Origin: Nitrospirota bacterium
GTDB lineage: Bacteria; Nitrospirota; Thermodesulfovibrionia; Thermodesulfovibrionales; JdFR-88
DNA: 64,000 bases
NCBI GenBank assembly: GCA_021825295.1
Contig: JAKAHV010000007.1
Span: forward strand, 1-64,000
Reading direction: 5' to 3'
Shown here: in pieces, positions 30,361 through 40,385 of the stretch
How positions within the stretch are numbered: the first letter of the stretch is position 1
Layout: the number at the start of each line of letters is the position of its first letter
Notes under the pieces: model-generated
What the model saw: the letters and a program-made list of their open reading frames with translations, nothing else
Database searches by the model: none
Told to the model about the DNA's origin: nothing
Translations under genes and position numbers: made by a program

Positions 30361-31227
30361 ATGATAAAATTCGTTGAAAGCGCGCCTTTTGTGCCGGTCG
30401 AGTGCGGCTATGAAGTGGAAAAGATCCTCTACAAGGGGAGAAGCAGGTTCCAGGAGATAGCCGTTATAGAGAATCCGGATTTCGGCAGGATGCTGCTTCT
30501 GGACGGTATCGTTCAGATAACGGAGGCAGATGAGTTTTTCTATCACGAGATGCTCACCCATCCCGTGATGCACGCCCACCCCGATCCAAAAAATGTAATA
30601 GTGATAGGCGGGGGCGACGGCGGAGTGGTGAGGGAGGTCCTGAAGCACAGGAGCGTGCAGAAGGTCTATTTCATAGAGATAGATGAGAAGGTCATAGATG
30701 TTTCCAGGAAGTTCTTCCCCTCTGTGGCGTGCGGCATCGACGACCCCAGGGTGGAGGTAAGGGCCATGGACGGGGCGGAGTTCGTGAAGAAGGCCCCGCG
30801 GGGCGAGATAGACGTGATAATCGTGGACTCCACCGATATCATAGGCTTCGCCAGGAGCCTCTATACGAAGGATTTCTTTCTGTCGGTGAAAAACTGCCTC
30901 AGGGAAAACGGCTTTTTCGTCAGCCATTCGGAATCGCTGATCTACCACAGGGACACGGTGCGGAAGGTGCAGGAGATACTCAAAAATTCCTTCCCTGTAG
31001 TCGATCTCTATACAGCCACCATAGCCACCTATCCGGGCAACTGGTGGGCGTTCGCCGTGGGCTCGCCCTCGCTTGACCCGCGCCAGGTGAGGAGCAAGTT
31101 CGAGATAGAAACGAAGTATTACGACGACGAGATACACGCCCAGTCCTTCATCACCCCGAAATTCTACCGGAAGCTCATGGAGGACAAGCTGGACTGGGGC
31201 CTGCGCGTGAAGGTCGAAGGCGAATAG
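30361..31227 (+). CDS. speE: Polyamine aminopropyltransferase (spermidine synthase)
   Basis: LLLDGIVQITEADEFFYHEMLTHPVM...VIGGGDGGVVREVLKH...STDIIGFARSLYTKDF. Confidence 0.92.
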   Translation: MIKFVESAPFVPVECGYEVEKILYKGRSRFQEIAVIENPDFGRMLLLDGIVQITEADEFFYHEMLTHPVMHAHPDPKNVIVIGGGDGGVVREVLKHRSVQKVYFIEIDEKVIDVSRKFFPSVACGIDDPRVEVRAMDGAEFVKKAPRGEIDVIIVDSTDIIGFARSLYTKDFFLSVKNCLRENGFFVSHSESLIYHRDTVRKVQEILKNSFPVVDLYTATIATYPGNWWAFAVGSPSLDPRQVRSKFEIETKYYDDEIHAQSFITPKFYRKLMEDKLDWGLRVKVEGE

Positions 31228-31284
31228 CCCGCGCCCGCAACGCCCAAATTCTGGTAATGTCTCAGTTTGGCGAATATAGACCGG

Positions 31285-31501
31285 GGCGGAAGGCGGATGA
31301 GAGCATGGCTCGCATCATTCCCGGCGGCCATCCATGGCTGCCTCCGAGGCTTTTGCCTATCCGGACGTCCATGTCCGGATGGACGGCAAAAAATGGATAG
31401 CGAGCGCAAAGCGAGCGAATCTGAATAAATCAGAAAAGTCCCTGCATTGAGATTCTAGGGGAATCTCCAATCCGCTCGCATGCCCCGATCCGCCTTCCGC
31501 C
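31285..31501. repeat. Intergenic palindromic element with 14-bp perfect terminal inverted repeats
   Basis: GGCGGAAGGCGGAT (31285-31298) and ATCCGCCTTCCGCC (31488-31501); internal hairpins TCCGGAC/GTCCGGA and GAGATTC/GAATCTC. Confidence 0.65.
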
Positions 31502-31551
31502 TTACACGCGATTCCCTTAAACCCGGCCTACCCAAATTCTCCTTTTCGCTC

Positions 31552-31581
31552 TTGACAGGGCGGCCCGCAAGCTGCTAAATT
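31552..31581 (+). promoter_or_regulatory. Sigma70-type promoter of the hrcA-grpE-dnaK operon
   Basis: TTGACA-N18-TAAATT just upstream of CIRCE. Confidence 0.7.
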
Positions 31582-31584
31582 ATT

Positions 31585-31611
31585 TTAGCACTCTCGCTGT
31601 TTGAGTGCTAA
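31585..31611 (+). promoter_or_regulatory. CIRCE element (HrcA operator)
   Basis: Exact TTAGCACTC-N9-GAGTGCTAA. Confidence 0.97.
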
Positions 31612-31627
31612 AGATGGGCAAGGAGTG

Positions 31628-32659
31628 ATGGACATGGGGATGCTGAACGAGCGGACCGAAAGAGTATTGTATGCGGTCGTGCAGAGCTATATAAGCACGA
31701 ACGAGCCGGTGGGCTCCAGGTTTATAACAAAGGCATATTCCTTCAATCTGTCCCCCGCCACGATCAGGAACATCATGGCGGACCTTGAGGAGTCCGGTTT
31801 TCTTTTGCAGCCCCACACCTCCGCGGGCAGGGTGCCGACGGACAGGGGCTACAGGTTTTATGTGGACCACATGGCGAGGCAGAAGGAAGCCGAGGACAGG
31901 TTTCTGAAATCCTTTATCCTGCGGCTGGAGGCCACCCGGGAAGACCTTGACGGGCTGCTGGAGGCGGCGGCAAGGACGCTCTCGGAGCATTCGAGATACC
32001 TTGGGCTCGCGGCGCCCATGAAGTCCGGCAAGACTACGCTTAACCGCATAGAGCTCTTCATCTACCGGGGCAATTACATAGCCGTGATGCTGCTGACGGA
32101 CGAGGGGCTCATAAAGCACAAGCTCATAAGGATGGGCCAGGAGCTGACGCCCCGCACGCTGAGGCGGATTTCCGAGTATCTGAACCAGGAATTCTCCGGT
32201 TACACGATTGACGAGATACGCTTCAAGCTCATCAGGGAGATGTCGAGGGAGAAGGCGTTGTGTGATATCCTTATATCCAAGGCTGTCCAGATATGCCGCG
32301 AGGCCCTTTCCTTCCCCGCGGGGGACATATATATCAGCGGGTTTTCTGATTTTATCGGGCTTCCGGATTTTTCCGATCGGATCAGGGAGATCGCCGGGGC
32401 CATAGAGGACAAGCACTTCATGCTGAAACTCCTGGAACAGGTGGGTTCCGAGAGTGAGGACGTCCCGTCGGTCGTCATAGGTTCGGAAAACCCCGTGAAG
32501 GAGATGAGGGACCTGAGCATGGTCGTATCCGCGTTCAAGCAGGGGGGCAAGACCGCGGGCACGGTGGGTGTCATCGGCCCCACCCGGATGGACTATACGA
32601 AGGCCATAGTGATGGTGCAGACCGCCGCCAGGTTCATTACCGAGGCGCTCGCGCGTTAG
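31628..32659 (+). CDS. hrcA: Heat-inducible transcription repressor HrcA
   Basis: MLNERTERVLYAVVQSYISTNEPVGSRFITK...NLSPATIRNIMADLEESGFL; after CIRCE; SD aaggag. Confidence 0.95.
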   Translation: MDMGMLNERTERVLYAVVQSYISTNEPVGSRFITKAYSFNLSPATIRNIMADLEESGFLLQPHTSAGRVPTDRGYRFYVDHMARQKEAEDRFLKSFILRLEATREDLDGLLEAAARTLSEHSRYLGLAAPMKSGKTTLNRIELFIYRGNYIAVMLLTDEGLIKHKLIRMGQELTPRTLRRISEYLNQEFSGYTIDEIRFKLIREMSREKALCDILISKAVQICREALSFPAGDIYISGFSDFIGLPDFSDRIREIAGAIEDKHFMLKLLEQVGSESEDVPSVVIGSENPVKEMRDLSMVVSAFKQGGKTAGTVGVIGPTRMDYTKAIVMVQTAARFITEALAR

Positions 32660-32697
32660 ATCGGGCGCGCTTCATTAAAAAGGAGCGGAAAAAGAAG

Positions 32698-33231
32698 ATG
32701 ACTGAAGAAAATACCTTTGAAGAAGGGCGGGAGGCCGGGACAGGGAAAGAGGGCGTCCTGGAGGAAAAATCTCCGGAGGAAACCATTGCCGCCCTTGAAA
32801 AAAAGCTCGGCGAGGAGAAGGCGAAATACCTCAGGCTTTACGCCGAATTTGAAAATTACAGGAAAATGGCGGCCAGGGAGAAGGAGGACATCTCAAGAAG
32901 GGCCGGAGAGGAGCTTATCAAGGAGCTTCTGCCCACCCTGGACAACCTTGAGACCGCTCTGAAGCATGCCACGGACGCATCCGGCGGGCTTGCCCAGGGG
33001 GTGGAGATGACCCTCAGGGAGCTCAAACGGGTCCTTGAGAAGGCCGGCCTTGAGGTGATTGATGCCCTGGGGCAGCCTTTCAACCCGGAGGTCCATCACG
33101 CAATCGCGCAGGTGGAGCGCGATGACGTGCCCGACAAGACCGTCGTCGAGGAGCTGAGGACCGGCTACAAGCATAACGGTAAGGTGCTGCGGGCATCCCT
33201 TGTCGCCGTATCCAGGAAAACGGAGAGATGA
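32698..33231 (+). CDS. grpE: Nucleotide exchange factor GrpE
   Basis: YLRLYAEFENYRKMAAREKEDI...FNPEVHHAIAQVERDDVPDKTVVEELRTGYKHNGKVLRASLVAV. Confidence 0.95.
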   Translation: MTEENTFEEGREAGTGKEGVLEEKSPEETIAALEKKLGEEKAKYLRLYAEFENYRKMAAREKEDISRRAGEELIKELLPTLDNLETALKHATDASGGLAQGVEMTLRELKRVLEKAGLEVIDALGQPFNPEVHHAIAQVERDDVPDKTVVEELRTGYKHNGKVLRASLVAVSRKTER

Positions 33232-33240
33232 AATTTTATT

Positions 33241-33263
33241 GGAACCTATTTGAGATAGGTTCT
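33241..33263. repeat. Solo TIR-TIR palindrome of the 179-bp repeat family
   Basis: GGAACCTATTTGAGATAGGTTCT equals the two ends of the 179-bp element joined. Confidence 0.65.
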
Positions 33264-33313
33264 AAATAGAAGGCTGAAAATGAAAATTAAAAAGATGAAG
33301 GAGGATTCATAAA

Positions 33314-35233
33314 ATGGGCAAGGCCATAGGCATTGACCTGGGTACGACAAACTCGGTTGTCGCGGTGGTCATGGGTGGCGAGCCGATTGTAATTCCCAAC
33401 CAGGAGGGCAGCCGGACCACGCCCTCCGTTGTTGCCTTTACGGATAAAGGGGAGAGGCTGGTAGGGCAGATAGCAAAGAGGCAGGCCATAACGAACCCCG
33501 AAAACACCATTTTTTCGATAAAGAGGCTGATGGGCAGGAAGTTTTCCTCCCCGGAGGCCAAACACGCCATGGAACGGCTCCCCTACAGGATAGTCGGGGC
33601 CTCAAACGGCGACGCTCACGTGGAGGTCCGGGACAAGAAATATTCGCCGCCCGAGATTTCCGCCATGATACTCCAAAAACTCAAACAGGCCGCAGAAGAC
33701 TATCTGGGCGAGCAGGTGACGGACGCGGTCATAACGGTGCCGGCCTATTTCGACGATAGCCAGAGGCAGGCCACCAAGGACGCGGGCAGGATCGCGGGCC
33801 TGAATGTGCTCAGGATCATCAATGAGCCCACGGCCGCGGCCCTCGCCTACGGGCTTGAGAAGAAGAAAGAGGAGAAGATCGCCGTTTACGACCTTGGGGG
33901 CGGCACCTTCGACATCTCCATACTGGAAATAGGCGAAGGGGTGATCGAGGTGAAGTCCACCAACGGCGACACCTACCTTGGCGGCGACGACTTCGACATG
34001 AGGATAATGGACTGGATGGTCGAGGAATTCAGGAAGGAAAGCGGCATAGACCTGAAGAAGGACCGGATGGCGCTTCAGAGGCTTAAAGAGGCGGCGGAAA
34101 GGGCCAAGATAGAGCTTTCCACGGCCATGGAGACGGAGATAAACCTGCCCTTCGTCACGGCCGACGCCACGGGGCCCAAGCACCTCCTGATGAAGCTCTC
34201 AAGGGCCAAGTTCGAGCAGATCACGGGCGACCTGATTGAAAAGACCATCGGGCCGTGCAAGCTTGCGCTTAAGGACGCGGGGTTCGATGCGGCCAAAATG
34301 GACGAGGTCATCCTCGTGGGCGGCCAGATCAGGACGCCGAAAGTCCAGCAGACCGTGCAGGGCTTCTTCGGGAAGGAACCAAACAAGACGGTCAACCCCG
34401 ATGAGGTCGTGGCCGTCGGCGCGGCCATACAGGGGGCGGTGCTCAAGGGCGAGGTGAAGGAGGTCCTCCTGCTGGACGTGACCCCGCTGTCGCTGGGCAT
34501 CGAGACGCTGGGCGGCATCTTCACAAAGATGATAGAGCGCAACACAACGATACCGACAAAGAAAAGCCAGGTATTCTCCACCGCATCGGACAACCAGTCC
34601 GCTGTCACCATAAAGATACACCAGGGCGAAAGGGAGATGGCCGGCGACAACAAGCTGCTGGGCCTGTTCGAGCTTGTGGGCATCCCGCCGGCCCCGAGGG
34701 GCGTGCCTCAGATAGATGTGACCTTCGACATAGACGCAAACGGCATACTGCACGTATCCGCAAAGGACCTGGGCACCGGCAAGGAGCAGTCGATAAGGAT
34801 TACCGCCTCCAGCGGTCTTTCCGAGGAAGAGATAAAAAAGATGACCAGGGATGCCGAAAGCCACGCCAGTGACGACAAGAAAAAACGCTCCCTGGCGGAG
34901 GCGAAGAACGAGGCCGACACGCTCGTGTACTCGGTCGAGAAGAGCCTCAGGGAGCTTGGCGACAAGATATCCGCCTCGGAGAAGGCCGATATAGAGAAGG
35001 CCCTCGAGGAGTGCAAAAAAATAAAGGACACGGCCACCGACGCCGAGACCCTCCGGAGTTCCATAACCAGGCTCAGCGAGGCATCCCACAAGATCGCCGA
35101 GCATCTCTACAAGCAGACCAGCCAGCAGGCAGGAGCGGGCCAGCCCGAAGCCGAGGCCGGGCAGCCCGGCGCGGGCCAGCCCGGAGAGGAAAAAGTCGTG
35201 GAAGCGGAGTTCGAGGAAGAAGACAAAAAATAA
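33314..35233 (+). CDS. dnaK: Chaperone DnaK
   Basis: [19 protein letters not shown]...[16 protein letters not shown]. Confidence 0.98.
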   Translation: MGKAIGIDLGTTNSVVAVVMGGEPIVIPNQEGSRTTPSVVAFTDKGERLVGQIAKRQAITNPENTIFSIKRLMGRKFSSPEAKHAMERLPYRIVGASNGDAHVEVRDKKYSPPEISAMILQKLKQAAEDYLGEQVTDAVITVPAYFDDSQRQATKDAGRIAGLNVLRIINEPTAAALAYGLEKKKEEKIAVYDLGGGTFDISILEIGEGVIEVKSTNGDTYLGGDDFDMRIMDWMVEEFRKESGIDLKKDRMALQRLKEAAERAKIELSTAMETEINLPFVTADATGPKHLLMKLSRAKFEQITGDLIEKTIGPCKLALKDAGFDAAKMDEVILVGGQIRTPKVQQTVQGFFGKEPNKTVNPDEVVAVGAAIQGAVLKGEVKEVLLLDVTPLSLGIETLGGIFTKMIERNTTIPTKKSQVFSTASDNQSAVTIKIHQGEREMAGDNKLLGLFELVGIPPAPRGVPQIDVTFDIDANGILHVSAKDLGTGKEQSIRITASSGLSEEEIKKMTRDAESHASDDKKKRSLAEAKNEADTLVYSVEKSLRELGDKISASEKADIEKALEECKKIKDTATDAETLRSSITRLSEASHKIAEHLYKQTSQQAGAGQPEAEAGQPGAGQPGEEKVVEAEFEEEDKK

Positions 35234-35263
35234 GAGAGGAAAGCTCCAAAAAACAGCCTGACA

Positions 35264-36370
35264 ATGAAGGATTATTACGAGACCCTGGGTGTCGCCAGAG
35301 ACGCCACCCAGGACGAGATCAAGAAGGCTTTCAGGCAGCTTGCGCTGAAATACCATCCTGACAGGAACCAGGGCAACAAGGCCTCCGAGGAAAAATTCAA
35401 GGAGATAAACGAGGCTTACTCCTGCCTGGGCGACGCCGGAAAGCGCAGCCAGTACGACGCGACCGGCACCTGCGGGACCGAGGCATTCGGCGCGGGCTTC
35501 GCGGGGGCGGGTTTCGGCGGTTTCGGAGAGGTCTTCGAGGACATCTTCGGGGAGTTTTTCGGCGCGACCTTCGGCCGGAGGGGGCCCAGGCCCGAAAGGG
35601 GCCAGGACCTCAGATACGATGTGGAGATAGACCTGGCGGAGGCCGCGCAGGGCAAAAAGCTGAGCATAAAAGTCCCGCGCTCCGTCAGTTGCGCCGAGTG
35701 CCACGGGACGGGTTCCGCCACCGGAGCCACCTCCGCCTGCCCCGACTGCAGGGGCACGGGGCAGGTGAGATACCAGCAGGGATTTTTCTCCGTTGCGCGG
35801 ACGTGCGGCAAGTGCCGCGGCACGGGCCGGACAATAGAGCGCCCCTGCGAAAGGTGCCGCGGCGCGGGCCAGGTGAGGGTGGAGAGGGACCTTACGATAA
35901 ACATTCCCGCCGGCGTCGAAGACGGGATGAGGTTCAGGGTCTCGGGCGAGGGCAATGCGGGCTCATACGGCGGCCCGCCCGGCGACCTTTACGTCATCGT
36001 CGGCATAAAAGAGCACCCCGGCTTCAGGCGCGACGGCGACGACATAATCAGCGAGGAGCCCGTATCCTACGCGCAGGCGGCCCTCGGGGTGGACCTCGAG
36101 ATAAATACCCTCTGGGGGCCGGAGAAGCTCCACGTCCCGCCGGGCACACAGCCCGGAGGCATCTTCAGGCTGAAAGGCAAGGGGATGCCCCGCATGGGCA
36201 AGAAGTCAAAGGGCGACCATATCGTTAGGGTCAAAGTCTCTATCCCCGTGAAATTGAGCGACAAGCAAAGAGAGCTGCTTGAGGAACTGGCAAAGCTCTC
36301 CGGGGAGCCATTCCTGTCAAAGAGCAGCCTGAAGGACAAACTGCGGGGCATGTTCGCCTCCGGCAGTTGA
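35264..36370 (+). CDS. dnaJ: Chaperone DnaJ
   Basis: J-domain with HPD; G/F region; four CxxCxGxG-type zinc repeats. Confidence 0.97.
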   Translation: MKDYYETLGVARDATQDEIKKAFRQLALKYHPDRNQGNKASEEKFKEINEAYSCLGDAGKRSQYDATGTCGTEAFGAGFAGAGFGGFGEVFEDIFGEFFGATFGRRGPRPERGQDLRYDVEIDLAEAAQGKKLSIKVPRSVSCAECHGTGSATGATSACPDCRGTGQVRYQQGFFSVARTCGKCRGTGRTIERPCERCRGAGQVRVERDLTINIPAGVEDGMRFRVSGEGNAGSYGGPPGDLYVIVGIKEHPGFRRDGDDIISEEPVSYAQAALGVDLEINTLWGPEKLHVPPGTQPGGIFRLKGKGMPRMGKKSKGDHIVRVKVSIPVKLSDKQRELLEELAKLSGEPFLSKSSLKDKLRGMFASGS

Positions 36371-37128
36371 TGCGCCTCTACTGCCCTCATCTTCCCGGGG
36401 GCCCCGCCCAGCCGGGCCTGGCGGACCGCGGCCCCGTGAGCGTTGAAATCCTGGCGGAAGAATTCGGATATGCAAAAAACGTCCTCAGGGCCAGGACCGG
36501 CGACGGAGTTCTGCTTTTCGACGGAAAGGGCAGGCAGGCCAGGGGCGTGATTGCCGGCATCCTGCCGGACCGTCTGGTAGTGCGCATTGTGGAGATAGCA
36601 GGTTCCATGAAAGAATCCACCCTGAGCATTCTGCTGCTGCCCGCCATTTTGAAGGGCCAGAAGATGGATTTTGTCATACAAAAGGCGGTGGAGCTTGGGG
36701 TTGCGCGCATTAAACCCCTCATCACCGGGCGCACCGAGGTAGGCGAGACGAGGAAACTCGACAGGTGGCGCAAGATAAGCATGGAGGCCGCCAGGCAATG
36801 CGGCCGTTGCCTTGTTCCCCCGGTGGACGGGCCTGAAACCTTCAGGCGGTATTTCGAGGCGGGGCCGCCGCCTTCCGGCGCGGACGGCGGCATAATCTTC
36901 TGGGAGGGTGGCGGCGCGGGCCTAAAAGCCCTTTCGGAGCGGCTCCGCGGGGCAAAGAGGATCGCCGTGGCTGTCGGCCCGGAGGGAGGATTTTCCGCGG
37001 AAGAGGCCGGGCTCGCGGCCGAAAAGGGATTTTACGTCGCAACGCTCGGCCCCCGGATACTGCGCGCAGAGACGGCGGCGATACTGTCGGTCGGGCTGGT
37101 TCAGTTTCTGTTCGGGGATATGGGGTAG
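36370..37128 (+). CDS. rsmE: 16S rRNA (uracil-1498-N3)-methyltransferase
   Basis: LLPAILKGQKMDFVIQKAVELGVARIKPLITGRTEV...AVGPEGGFSAEEAGLA...LGPRILRAETAA. Confidence 0.92.
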   Translation: MRLYCPHLPGGPAQPGLADRGPVSVEILAEEFGYAKNVLRARTGDGVLLFDGKGRQARGVIAGILPDRLVVRIVEIAGSMKESTLSILLLPAILKGQKMDFVIQKAVELGVARIKPLITGRTEVGETRKLDRWRKISMEAARQCGRCLVPPVDGPETFRRYFEAGPPPSGADGGIIFWEGGGAGLKALSERLRGAKRIAVAVGPEGGFSAEEAGLAAEKGFYVATLGPRILRAETAAILSVGLVQFLFGDMG

Positions 37129-37145
37129 GTATCAGGGGGGTAAAA

Positions 37146-37172
37146 AGGGCCGCCACTTGAAGCGGCGGCCCT
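37146..37172. terminator. Terminator hairpin between convergent rsmE and dapA
   Basis: AGGGCCGCCacttgaagcGGCGGCCCT, A-rich flank on left. Confidence 0.7.
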
Positions 37173-37194
37173 GCGGCAATACCGGGGCGAAAAC

Positions 37195-38076
37195 TCAGAT
37201 CAATCTGCCCGCGGCGAGGGTCTTTTCCAGCTTCTTCCTGTTGTCCTCGGACATGGCGCACAGGGGTAGCCGAAACTCCTCCTTTATTTTTCCCATCATG
37301 GCGAGTGCGGTCTTCACCGGTATCGGGTTGGTCTCCAGGAACATGGCCTTGTTAAGGGGCTCGAGTTCGTAGTGGAGCCTTGCGGCCCTTTCGTGGTCTC
37401 CGCCCCTCCACGCCTCCCACATATCGGCCTGCATCCGCGGCGCGATATTGGCGGTAACGGAGATGGCGCCCCTGCCGCCCAGGGCGTACAGCGGCAGACT
37501 CGTAAAGTCGTCGCCGGAGAGGACGGTAAAACCGTTTCCGCAGAGGCGTATGATCTCGCTTGCCTGCTTCATGTCGCCTGTTGCCTCCTTGATGCCGACG
37601 ATGTTTTTTATCTCCGCAAGCCGTGCGACGGTATCCGGCAGGATGTTCAGGGCGGTCCGGCCGGGCACGTTGTAGAGTATGAGCGGGAAACCCTTCACGG
37701 CCTCCGCCACGGCCTTGTAATGGAGATATACGCCGTTTTGCGTGGGCTTGTTGTAGTAGGGAGCAACGAGGAGGGCGCCGTCGGCCTTGAGAGAGACGGC
37801 CTTCTTCGTCATCATGATCGTTTCGTCCGTTGAATTGGCCCCGGTGCCGGCTATGACTGGCACGCGCCCCTTTGCCGCCTTCACCGCAAGCTCTATCACG
37901 CGGTAATGCTCATCGTATTCGAGCGTTGCGGACTCCCCGGTCGTTCCGCAGGGGATAATGGCGTTTGTGCCCTGCCCGATCTGCCAGTTGACGAGACTGA
38001 CAAACGCCTTTTCGTCAATCCTGCCTTTCCTGAAAGGCGTTACCATGGCCACCATGGAGCCTTCAAACTTTTCCAC
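37195..38076 (-). CDS. dapA: 4-hydroxy-tetrahydrodipicolinate synthase
   Basis: GSMVAMVTPFRKG...IIPCGTTGESATLEYDEH...YNVPGRTALNI...GIKEATGD. Confidence 0.96.
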   Translation of the reverse strand: MEKFEGSMVAMVTPFRKGRIDEKAFVSLVNWQIGQGTNAIIPCGTTGESATLEYDEHYRVIELAVKAAKGRVPVIAGTGANSTDETIMMTKKAVSLKADGALLVAPYYNKPTQNGVYLHYKAVAEAVKGFPLILYNVPGRTALNILPDTVARLAEIKNIVGIKEATGDMKQASEIIRLCGNGFTVLSGDDFTSLPLYALGGRGAISVTANIAPRMQADMWEAWRGGDHERAARLHYELEPLNKAMFLETNPIPVKTALAMMGKIKEEFRLPLCAMSEDNRKKLEKTLAAGRLI

Positions 38077-38089
38077 TTCAATTCCTCCT

Positions 38090-38926
38090 TTATGTAAGAA
38101 GAATCCAGCCTTCGAAAACTTCCTCTGCGGGGCCGGTCATGTACACATGGTTGTCCGGCGCCCATTCTATATGGAGCTGCCCGCCCGCGAGGACCACCTT
38201 CACGGATTTAGAGGTAAGGCCCTTCATGGCCGACGCAACCACGCCGGCCGAGGCCCCGGTGCCGCAGGCCAGGGTCTCCCCGGAGCCCCTCTCCCAGACC
38301 CGCATCCTTATCTCATCGGGGCTTATCACCTGGATGAACTCGACGTTCGTCCTCTCAGGGAAGAAGGGGTCTGTCTCTATCGCCGGGCCATAGCGGCCGA
38401 CCGGAAACCCGGCGACGTCCCCGACAAAGACGGCCGCATGGGGATTGCCCATCGACACACATGTCAGCGCAAACAAGGTGTCATCCACCTTGAGCGGATA
38501 ATCTATTATCCTCCCCCCGGCCCGCACCGGTATGTCGCGCCCCTCGAGCCTCGGAACGCCCATGTCCACGCGTACCAGGGAGCCGCCCTGCCTCTCAGGT
38601 ACAATTATACCTGCCGGGGTTTCAATCTCAAGCTTTTCCGCGCCCTCCGCCATATCGCGGTCCCAGATATATTTCGCAAGGCACCTGATGCCGTTTCCGC
38701 ACATCTGGACCTCCCCGCCGTCCGCGTTGAATATCCTCATGCGGAAGCGGTTTTTTGCCTTCACATCCGGGGCAAGAAGGACCAGGAGCTGGTCGCCGCC
38801 GATGCCGAACCGCCTGTCCAGAAACCTCCTGGAGAGCGCGGCAAGGTCGGCGCCGGAGAGGTCGTTTGTGACGCCGTCCAGAAGGACGAAATCATTCCCG
38901 GCCCCCTGCATCTTGGTAAAAGGCAT
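38090..38926 (-). CDS. dapF: Diaminopimelate epimerase
   Basis: MPFTKMQGAGNDFVLLDG...MCGNGIRCLAKY...ACGTGASAGVVA. Confidence 0.96.
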   Translation of the reverse strand: MPFTKMQGAGNDFVLLDGVTNDLSGADLAALSRRFLDRRFGIGGDQLLVLLAPDVKAKNRFRMRIFNADGGEVQMCGNGIRCLAKYIWDRDMAEGAEKLEIETPAGIIVPERQGGSLVRVDMGVPRLEGRDIPVRAGGRIIDYPLKVDDTLFALTCVSMGNPHAAVFVGDVAGFPVGRYGPAIETDPFFPERTNVEFIQVISPDEIRMRVWERGSGETLACGTGASAGVVASAMKGLTSKSVKVVLAGGQLHIEWAPDNHVYMTGPAEEVFEGWILLT

Positions 38927-38943
38927 GATGCGTCCAGATTGTC

Positions 38944-40218
38944 TCAAAGCTCTCCCCGCACCAGGTCCCTGTAGGTGCCTCTTTTTCTGATGAGCCGGTG
39001 CTCCCCGCCGTCCACCATCACCTCCGCAGGGTGCGGGCGGGAGTTGTAATTCGAGCTCATGCTGAACCCGTATGCGCCCGCGCCCAGCACGCAAAGCAGC
39101 TCGCCCGGCATTACAGCCGGCATCCGCCTGTCCGTGGCGAGGAAATCCCCGCTTTCGCAGATAGGCCCCACGACGTCCACTTTAAGGGCCGCCCGCCTGC
39201 TTTTCCTCACGGGGATTATCTCGTGGTACGCCCCGTACAGCGAGGGCCTTATGAGGTCGTTCATGCCGGCGTCCACGATGACGAACCGCTTCCGGGAGGT
39301 CTTTTTCCTGTAGAGGCATCTTGTCAGCAGCACTCCCGCGTTGCCCACGACGGACCTGCCAGGCTCCACTATGACCGTAAGGCCGCGGCCCTTTACAAGG
39401 GGCAGAAGGCTTTTGGCGAGGGCGGCAGGCAGGGGCGGCTTTTCGCCTTCGCCACGCCTGTAGCGGATGCCAAGCCCGCCGCCCAAGTCCAGGTATCTCA
39501 GTTTTATCCCGGAGCCCCGGAGCCTTTCCATCAGGGCCAGGACCTTCTCGAGCGCGTCCCTGAAGGGCGCGACCTGCGTAATCTGGGAGCCTATGTGCTC
39601 GTGTATGCCGACCACCTCTATGTTTTCCATCCTGCGGGCCTTCATGTAGAATTCAAGGGCGTCTTCCATCGGCATGCCGAACTTGTATTTCTTCATCCCG
39701 GTGGAAATATAGGGATGCGTAAGCGGGTCGACATCCGGGTTGACCCTGAGGGCCACGGGCGCCTTCCGGCCGGTCATGCCGGCCACCCGGTTTATCTTCT
39801 CAAGCTCCTCGTCCGATTCGACGTTGAACATGAGGATGTTTTTTTTAAGCGCGTACGCGATCTCGTCGGCCGTCTTCCCAACGCCCGCGTAGACTATCTT
39901 CGAGGCTGGGATTCCCGCCCTGAGCGCCCTGAACAGCTCCCCGCCCGAAACGATATCCGCTCCGGCCCCTTCCGAGGCCAGCAGCCTCAGTATCGCCCCG
40001 TTCGAGTTGGCCTTCAGGGCAAATGATACAATGCCGCCCGTTGGAGGCTGGTCCCCATGGGACTGGGCTCCGCCAAAGGCATCGCCGTAGGCCCGTATGT
40101 GCCTGACGAGCGTGCGCTTGCTGTAGACATAAAGCGGGGTGCCGTATTCGCGCCCCAGTTCCTCAAGCGGGACGTCCTCAGCATAAAGATCGGCGCCCCT
40201 GTAGATGAAATCGTGCAT
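38944..40218 (-). CDS. lysA: Diaminopimelate decarboxylase
   Basis: ALKANSNGAILRLLASEGAGADIVSGGEL...HEHIGSQI...LDLGGGLGIRY...EPGRSVVGNAGVLLT...GPICESGD. Confidence 0.96.
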   Translation of the reverse strand: MHDFIYRGADLYAEDVPLEELGREYGTPLYVYSKRTLVRHIRAYGDAFGGAQSHGDQPPTGGIVSFALKANSNGAILRLLASEGAGADIVSGGELFRALRAGIPASKIVYAGVGKTADEIAYALKKNILMFNVESDEELEKINRVAGMTGRKAPVALRVNPDVDPLTHPYISTGMKKYKFGMPMEDALEFYMKARRMENIEVVGIHEHIGSQITQVAPFRDALEKVLALMERLRGSGIKLRYLDLGGGLGIRYRRGEGEKPPLPAALAKSLLPLVKGRGLTVIVEPGRSVVGNAGVLLTRCLYRKKTSRKRFVIVDAGMNDLIRPSLYGAYHEIIPVRKSRRAALKVDVVGPICESGDFLATDRRMPAVMPGELLCVLGAGAYGFSMSSNYNSRPHPAEVMVDGGEHRLIRKRGTYRDLVRGEL

Positions 40219-40385
40219 AATCGATTTATTTAACACAGTTTGTACACCAAAGTCAAAAAATATAAGGGGATACAGCCGCCTGCATTCAAACCTCGCATGC
40301 GGGTTCATCAATTTTTTTCTTTATTTTTTTTCTTGATTGCTATAAAATCTCTGCGTGAGCTGTTAGGGTAAGCCGCTTGTAGGAA

